Positions 59,442-64,000 of a stretch of 64,000 nucleotides of DNA are shown in pieces. This DNA comes from an uncultured Bacteroidales bacterium (GTDB lineage Bacteria > Bacteroidota > Bacteroidia > Bacteroidales > Paludibacteraceae). The stretch lies in the NCBI GenBank assembly GCA_946616535.1, contig CAMOJA010000004.1, forward strand, positions 70,140 to 134,139, written 5' to 3'. A program made the translations under genes and the position numbers. The number at the start of each line of letters is the position of its first letter. Positions within the stretch are counted from its first letter, which is position 1. The notes below the pieces were generated by a model. The model did no database searches, was not told where the DNA came from, and saw only the letters and a list, made by a program, of their open reading frames with translations.

Positions 59442-59518
59442 ACGCGTTGATAATTAGCCACATAAGCGCCACGGTTACCTTCCACCTGCAACGGCAAGCC
59501 GGGCGGGATCACACGGAA
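59415..59518. repeat. 104-bp dispersed repeat, copy 1
   Basis: Matches 63844-63947 in inverted orientation with about six mismatches by hand alignment. Intergenic, no reading frame of its own. Lies between the two hairpin pairs at 59148-59280 and 59565-59697. Confidence 0.88.
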
Positions 59519-59564
59519 AAATAAAAGGCGGAGGCGCTGCACCCTTGCCGGGTTTGACATCCTT

Positions 59565-59697
59565 GCCGCGTCGACACACAGAACGCACAGAACAGCGATT
59601 TCGCGTCAACGCGGCAGCAAAAACGCCCGTTTTGCCCAAAAACCTTGCCGCGTTGACGTCAAATCGCCATTATGTCCATTCCACGTGTCAACGTGGC
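59565..59697. repeat. Paired hairpin repeat, units C and D
   Basis: Same organisation as units A and B: 59565-59615 and 59647-59697, each 11 + 29 + 11, separated by a 31-nt spacer that differs at one position from that of A/B. Unit D has one arm base changed (GTGGC), keeping a G-T pair. Confidence 0.85.
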
Positions 59698-59745
59698 ATT
59701 GTAGATAGAATCCAGTTTTGAAGAATTTTTCGTAACTTAGCGGCT

Positions 59746-60708
59746 ATGAAGAAAATTCTTGTAGCCGCTATATTTATGCTAGGGCTGCTCGCATGGGCAG
59801 CGGGGGACGATACGCCCCAGGAACGATATATCAAACGCTATGCTTCCCTTGCCGTTGAGGAGATGCACAGAAGCGGTGTACCCGCCAGTATCACGCTGGC
59901 ACAGGGGCTGTTAGAGTCCGGCGCCGGGCTTTCGCGCCTGGCCAAGGAGGGCAACAACCACTTTGGCATCAAGTGCCATGTAGGCTGGAAGGGGAAGACC
60001 ATGTACCACGACGACGATGCCCGCGGGGAATGCTTCCGCGTGTACGACTCCCCGGAGGAGAGCTTCCGGGACCACTCGGACTTCCTGCGCTACCGGGACC
60101 GCTACAAGTTCCTCTTTGACCTGGAAACTACAGATTACAAGGGCTGGGCTTACGGCCTCAAGAAGGCCGGTTATGCGACAGACCCCAAGTATCCCGCCAA
60201 ACTCATCAAATACATTGAGGACTACAACCTCTCCCGCTTTGACACCATGACGCCCCAGGAGGCATCGGCCATGCCCGCTCCTCCGCATAAGATCGAGGCA
60301 CCGGTTGTGGTGCGTCCCAACACGGCCGTATCCGTCCCCGTCTCGGAGGAATTCTCCTTCAGCCTGGACCGCAGGCTGTATTCCCTCAACGGAGTTCCTT
60401 TCGTGTATGCCATGGAGGGAGAGACCTACGCATCCATCGCAAAGGAGTATCACCTTTTCAAACGCGAGATTCTGCGCTATAACGACCTCAAAGGCACCCC
60501 CGAACTCCAGCCCGGCACCATCGTGTACCTCGCCGCCAAGAAAAACAAGGCCCAGGAAGGCCTGGAGAAATACATAGTGGAAGAGGACGGAGAAGACTTC
60601 CATGCCATTTGCCAGCGCTTTGCCGTAAAGGAGAAAGCCATTCGCAAGCTCAACGGCCTCAAGGAGCCGGTAACGCTTCACCACCTCGATGAACTGAAAC
60701 TTCGCTAG
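59746..60708 (+). CDS. Secreted glucosaminidase (GH73-like) with two LysM domains
   Basis: 320 residues. Signal peptide ending near AWAAG. The FlgJ/GH73-type domain spans about 25-165: SLAVEEMHRSGVPASITLAQGLLESGAGLSRLAKEGNNHFGIKCH (catalytic Glu in LLESG), then FRVYDSPEESFRDHSDFL and GLKKAGYATDPKYPAKLIKYIEDY. Two LysM modules follow (VYAMEGETYASIAKEYHLFKREILRYNDLKG and EDGEDFHAICQRFAVKEKAIRKLNGL). It cuts the glycan backbone of peptidoglycan in the periplasm. First of three closely spaced genes (3 nt to mltG-like, 1 nt to rel). Confidence 0.93.
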   Translation: MKKILVAAIFMLGLLAWAAGDDTPQERYIKRYASLAVEEMHRSGVPASITLAQGLLESGAGLSRLAKEGNNHFGIKCHVGWKGKTMYHDDDARGECFRVYDSPEESFRDHSDFLRYRDRYKFLFDLETTDYKGWAYGLKKAGYATDPKYPAKLIKYIEDYNLSRFDTMTPQEASAMPAPPHKIEAPVVVRPNTAVSVPVSEEFSFSLDRRLYSLNGVPFVYAMEGETYASIAKEYHLFKREILRYNDLKGTPELQPGTIVYLAAKKNKAQEGLEKYIVEEDGEDFHAICQRFAVKEKAIRKLNGLKEPVTLHHLDELKLR

Positions 60709-60711
60709 CCT

Positions 60712-61737
60712 ATGAAAAAGTGGATCTGGATCTGCATTGCTGCCGCCCTGGTCATCGGCCTGTTTGCCGGCGTCAAAGCCTATCGGTACTGGTACGACCA
60801 CAAATCGCCCAATTTTGAGGGGACTCTTGACGTGTATGTCTACCCCTGGATGGAGCCGGAGACCGTTTGCGACAGCATCATCGCAAGCGGACAAGTCCGT
60901 AAGCCCGCCAGCCTTCGCCGCGTATTCAAGGACGTGGAAACCCTTGAAGTGGGCCACTACCGCATAGACTCCACCTGCACCAGCGTGTACGTCACCCGCA
61001 TGCTCCACAAGGGCTGGCAAACGCCCGTGAACCTGACGCTTTCCGGCGCAATCCGCACTCCGGGCATTCTGGCGCGCAAGATTGGCGCCCAGATGCTGGC
61101 CGATTCCGCAGATATAGCTTCCTTCATCTACTCCAGGGATTCTCTCAAAAACTACGGAGTAGACTACAAACAGGTATTCACCATGGTCATCCCCGACACC
61201 TACCAGATGATGTGGACCGCTTCCGTGCGCGACATCTTTGACCGTTTCGCCAAGGAACGGGACGCGTGGTGGACGCCCGAAAGGGTGGATGCCGCCCATG
61301 CCCAGGGCATGACCCCGCAGGAAGCCGTCACCCTGGCTTCCATCGTGGACGGAGAAACCCGCTACGTTCCCGAGCAGCCCACCATTGCCGGCGTGTACCT
61401 CAACCGGCTCCGCACCGGCATGAAGCTCCAGGCCGATCCTACCGTGGCGTTCTGCTTTGACTACGAGCCCCGGCGCATCCTCAAGTCGCACCTTTCCGTA
61501 GACTCTCCCTACAATACCTACAAGTACTACGGCCTCCCTCCGGGCCCCATCTCATGCCCGCCCAAGAGCTGCCTGGAAGCCGTGCTGCACCCGGAGAGCC
61601 ATAACTACATCTTCTTCTGCGCCGATCCCTCCTTCAACGGCAGCCACCGGTTTGCCGCCACCTATACCGAGCACCTCAACAATGCCCGTGCCTTCCAGAA
61701 GGCACTCACCGCCCGTCAACGCGCAAAAGCCCAGTAA
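60712..61737 (+). CDS. mltG: Endolytic murein transglycosylase, MltG/YceG family
   Basis: 341 residues, one N-terminal membrane helix (WIWICIAAALVIGLFAGV), LysM-like strands, then the YceG catalytic domain: TMVIPDTYQMMWTASVRDIFDRF, ASIVDGETRYVPEQPTIAGVYLNRLRTGMKLQADPTVAF and SPYNTYKYYGLPPGPISCP with final HRFAATYTEHL. The family's ASIVEKE loop reads ASIVDGE here; one of the two acidic positions is kept as Glu, so activity is likely but the shift is worth noting. It releases nascent glycan strands and sets their length. Confidence 0.93.
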   Translation: MKKWIWICIAAALVIGLFAGVKAYRYWYDHKSPNFEGTLDVYVYPWMEPETVCDSIIASGQVRKPASLRRVFKDVETLEVGHYRIDSTCTSVYVTRMLHKGWQTPVNLTLSGAIRTPGILARKIGAQMLADSADIASFIYSRDSLKNYGVDYKQVFTMVIPDTYQMMWTASVRDIFDRFAKERDAWWTPERVDAAHAQGMTPQEAVTLASIVDGETRYVPEQPTIAGVYLNRLRTGMKLQADPTVAFCFDYEPRRILKSHLSVDSPYNTYKYYGLPPGPISCPPKSCLEAVLHPESHNYIFFCADPSFNGSHRFAATYTEHLNNARAFQKALTARQRAKAQ

Positions 61738-61738
61738 C

Positions 61739-63838
61739 ATGACCACAACGCCCCTCATCGAGAAAGCCCGCGCCGCAGCCGCCGGAGCCCTCAAGGACAT
61801 AACCCGCCACGACGGAACCCCGTTCATCGTGCACCCGGATGCCGTCGCCGCCATCGTGGCCGATGAAATCGGCCTGCCGGAAGAATGCATCGCCGCCGTG
61901 TACCTGCATGAGGCCAGCCGGATGGGCGGCATGGAGGTAAAGGAGGCCGATTGGGGCACGGCCATCTGCACGCTGGTGGACGGTCTCAACAAGATTTCCA
62001 CCATCAAGCCAAAGGACACGCGCCTGGAGGCCGAGAACTACAAGAAACTCATCATCCAGTACTCCCGGGATCCGCGCGTGACCGTCCTCAAACTGGCCGA
62101 CCGCCTGGAGGTGATGAGAAGCCTCAAGATGTTCCCGAAGGCCAGCCGGGAGAGGAAGATTCTAGAAACGCTCATGCTCTACATCCCGCTGGCCCACCAG
62201 CTGGGCCTGTACAACATGAAACGGGAGATGGAGGACATCTATCTCAAATACGCCGAGCCCGAGCAGTATCGGCTCATCACCAACAAGCTCAAAGCCGGAG
62301 AAAAGGACCGCGAAAGGCTGATGGAAGAGTTCATCGGCCCGCTCAAGGGAAAACTGGATGCGGCCGGCATCCACTATAAAATGAAGGTCCGCACCAAGGC
62401 GGCCTACTCCATCTGGCAGAAGATGATCAAGCAGAAAGTTCCTTTCGAGGGCGTTTTTGATGTTTTCGCCATGCGCTTCATCATAGACTGCGACGGGGAA
62501 GACCATGCCCTGGAAAAGGAGCTTTGCTGGAAGGTATTCGGCTTTGTGACAGAAGAATATGAGCAGGACACCAAGCGCCTTCGGGACTGGGTGAGCAACC
62601 CCAAGCCCAACGGCTACGAGAGCCTGCACATTACGGTCAAGAACAAGGCCGGCGCCTACATCGAGGTGCAAATCCGCACCAAGCGCATGGACGACATCGC
62701 GGAGAACGGCTTTGCCTCCCACTGGTCCTACAAGGGCATCAAACGGCAGGAGACACTGGACAACTGGCTTAAGAGCGTCCGCTACGCCCTGGAGCACCCG
62801 GACGAGAACAAGGAAGACCTGCCGCAGCCGCCCTCGAAGGAAATCTTCGTGTTCACCCCTACCGGCGAGCTACGCATCCTTACGGCCGATTCCACCGTGC
62901 TGGACTTCGCATTCGGCATCCACACCAACATCGGCTCGCACTGCGTGGGCGCGAAGGTGAACGGAAAGGCCGTTTCCATCAAGGAAAAGCTCGCTACCGG
63001 AGATGTGGTGGAAATCCTCACCTCCAAGAACCAGCACCCCACACAGGACTGGATGAACTGGGTGGTATCGGCCAAAGCCCGCTCCAAAGTGAAGCAGGCA
63101 CTTGCGGCCCAGGAACAAAACAGCGCCCTGGACGGAAAGGAACTTCTGGACCGGCGCCTCAAGAACTGGAAGCTGGAGTTCCCTGACGACATGCGCACCG
63201 AATTCCGCAAGAAATACAACTACCCGGGACTCACCGGCTTCTACGCCGCCATCGGCTCAGGAGCCCTCGATGTGAATGTCATCAAGGACTTCATCCTGGG
63301 CGAGGAAGCACGCCACACCGCGTCCGTGGAAGCTGCAGAAGCCGTGCAGGCATCGGCCAAAAACCAGCGCCACTACGAGAGCAAAGACGACATCCTGGTA
63401 CTTAACGCGAAGAATGTCAAGGGAATAGACTACAAGATGGCCAAGTGCTGCAACCCCGTGTTCGGTGACGACGTCTTTGGCTTTGTCACGCGCGAGGAAG
63501 GCATCAAGATCCACCGCATCACCTGCCCCAACGCCGCGCGTCTGCTGGAGATGTATCCCTACCGCATCCAGAAGGTAAAATGGGCCGATACCCCCTCCAG
63601 CGGCAGTTTCCAGGTCGGACTCAAGATTGTAGCCGATGAAGAAAGCGCCAGCGGCCGCATCCTGGAGACCGTAGGCCAGTTCAAGGCCAGCATCCGCAGC
63701 TTCACTGTCACGGAAAACACCCGCAGCGGCACCTGGGAGATCTCCCTGAAGATTTCGGTGCCTTCCAACCTGGAGCTGGACAAAGTGCTGTCGCAGCTTC
63801 GTACGCTCAAACATGTAGCTAAGGTCTCCAGACTTTAG
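61739..63838 (+). CDS. RelA/SpoT homologue ((p)ppGpp synthetase) with degenerate HD hydrolase motif
   Basis: 699 residues from MTTTPLIEKARAA (ATG at 61739). Domain order: N-terminal HD-type domain (HPDAVAAIVADEI), synthetase (YSIWQKMIKQKVPFEGVFDVFAMRFII, RLRDWVSNPKPNGYESLHITV, EVQIRTKRMDDIAENGFASHWSYK), TGS (IFVFTPTGELRILTADSTVLDFAFGIHTNIG), zinc-finger-like CCNPVFGDD region and a C-terminal ACT (SFQVGLKIVADEESASGRILETV). Where bifunctional Rel proteins have LHDVVEDT, this one has LHEASRMG (residues 56-63), so hydrolase activity is probably lost while the synthetase, with an RxKD-like RLRD, looks intact. 1 nt after mltG. Confidence 0.92.
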   Translation: MTTTPLIEKARAAAAGALKDITRHDGTPFIVHPDAVAAIVADEIGLPEECIAAVYLHEASRMGGMEVKEADWGTAICTLVDGLNKISTIKPKDTRLEAENYKKLIIQYSRDPRVTVLKLADRLEVMRSLKMFPKASRERKILETLMLYIPLAHQLGLYNMKREMEDIYLKYAEPEQYRLITNKLKAGEKDRERLMEEFIGPLKGKLDAAGIHYKMKVRTKAAYSIWQKMIKQKVPFEGVFDVFAMRFIIDCDGEDHALEKELCWKVFGFVTEEYEQDTKRLRDWVSNPKPNGYESLHITVKNKAGAYIEVQIRTKRMDDIAENGFASHWSYKGIKRQETLDNWLKSVRYALEHPDENKEDLPQPPSKEIFVFTPTGELRILTADSTVLDFAFGIHTNIGSHCVGAKVNGKAVSIKEKLATGDVVEILTSKNQHPTQDWMNWVVSAKARSKVKQALAAQEQNSALDGKELLDRRLKNWKLEFPDDMRTEFRKKYNYPGLTGFYAAIGSGALDVNVIKDFILGEEARHTASVEAAEAVQASAKNQRHYESKDDILVLNAKNVKGIDYKMAKCCNPVFGDDVFGFVTREEGIKIHRITCPNAARLLEMYPYRIQKVKWADTPSSGSFQVGLKIVADEESASGRILETVGQFKASIRSFTVTENTRSGTWEISLKISVPSNLELDKVLSQLRTLKHVAKVSRL

Positions 63839-63843
63839 GCGCC

Positions 63844-63947
63844 TTCCGTGTGATCCCGCCCGGCTTGCCGTTGCAGGTGGAAAGTAACCGTGGCGCTTAT
63901 GCCGCTAATTATCAACGTGTTAGTACAACTGACGGGTATCAAAAACG
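63844..63947. repeat. 104-bp dispersed repeat, copy 2
   Basis: Inverted partner of 59415-59518, 6 nt after the rel stop. The hairpin arm seen in copy 1 is not kept beyond 63947. The remaining bases to the window end hold nothing I can identify. Confidence 0.88.
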
Positions 63948-64000
63948 GGCTCACCGGATAATTTCCGTGTTTACAGATTGAAAGTAAGATGTTGATTTAC

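Noticed and set aside
56920..59472. 850-codon open frame antisense to uvrB
   Set aside because: Runs across a fully matching uvrB in a GC-rich region where antisense frames stay open by codon bias; no family resemblance.
59911..61491. 526-codon open frame antisense to the glucosaminidase and mltG genes
   Set aside because: Crosses two genes with clear families on the other strand.
1..64000. tRNA or rRNA genes
   Set aside because: No cloverleaf-like or ribosomal sequence was recognised by eye; a covariance-model search could still find a short RNA I missed.

Overview
The window looks like a chromosome segment from a member of the Bacteroidales. It has a SusC/SusD pair with an ECF sigma factor and FecR anti-sigma factor, a FimA/Mfa1-type fimbrillin operon, many lipoproteins, Bacteroidetes-type promoters (TTTG, about 19-20 nt, TAnnTTTG) and Bacteroides-style mobilization genes. 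I cannot name the genus. By eye, base composition shifts along the window: the 46.8-63.8 kb core block is GC-rich, while the blocks at 5.4-9.0 kb and 15.7-17.1 kb are clearly richer in AT, as expected for acquired genes.

Layout. (1) 0-6.1 kb: a glycan-uptake locus on the minus strand (FecR, SusC with an STN signalling domain, SusD cut by the window edge), with its ECF sigma factor transcribed divergently. (2) 6.3-9.0 kb: a lone DUF4062/STAND-like protein, probably for defence. (3) 9.0-15.7 kb: a tightly overlapping mannoside operon (GH130, a GH92-GH125 fusion, and a second GH92 in which the usual catalytic acid Glu is Gln). (4) 15.8-17.1 kb: a two-gene unit, a SatD-family protein with cyclase-like motifs plus a DUF3307 membrane protein. 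(5) 17.2-21.1 kb, minus strand: GH97 then GH65 lipoproteins. (6) 21.1-33.3 kb, minus strand: an eleven-gene fimbria/surface operon running from a TraO-like protein and a degenerate D12 methyltransferase through DUF3575, an Ig-like lipoprotein, an OmpA/TPR protein and four fimbrillins to a FimB/Mfa2-like anchor. (7) 33.3-46.4 kb: an integrated mobilizable element with a Rep_3 initiator and iterons, RadC, two decayed genes, an AbiE toxin-antitoxin pair, an RHH-type protein behind an 8-bp-period array, an oriT-like leader, MobC, SSB, relaxase, coupling protein, XRE regulator, Toprim primase, excisionase-like protein and tyrosine integrase. (8) 46.5-63.8 kb: core genes (DUF2795, folE, htpG, acyl-CoA synthetase, a HAD phosphatase with the agmatine-to-putrescine pair aguB/aguA, two tandem OmpA paralogues, uvrB, a glucosaminidase with LysM, mltG and an RSH/Rel protein).

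How the parts fit together. The SusCD locus and the GH130/GH92/GH125/GH92 operon fit uptake and trimming of mannose-containing glycans (N-glycan or yeast mannan type), with GH97/GH65 for alpha-glucosides. Two short palindromic repeat families sit inside coding sequence of the carbohydrate and fimbrial genes, several of them in signal peptides, and are open in every case. A different intergenic repeat system (paired 11-bp inverted repeats with a constant 29-nt centre, plus a 104-bp repeat present as two inverted copies) lies around the cell-wall/rel genes at the right end. No tRNA, rRNA, CRISPR array or transposase was recognised.
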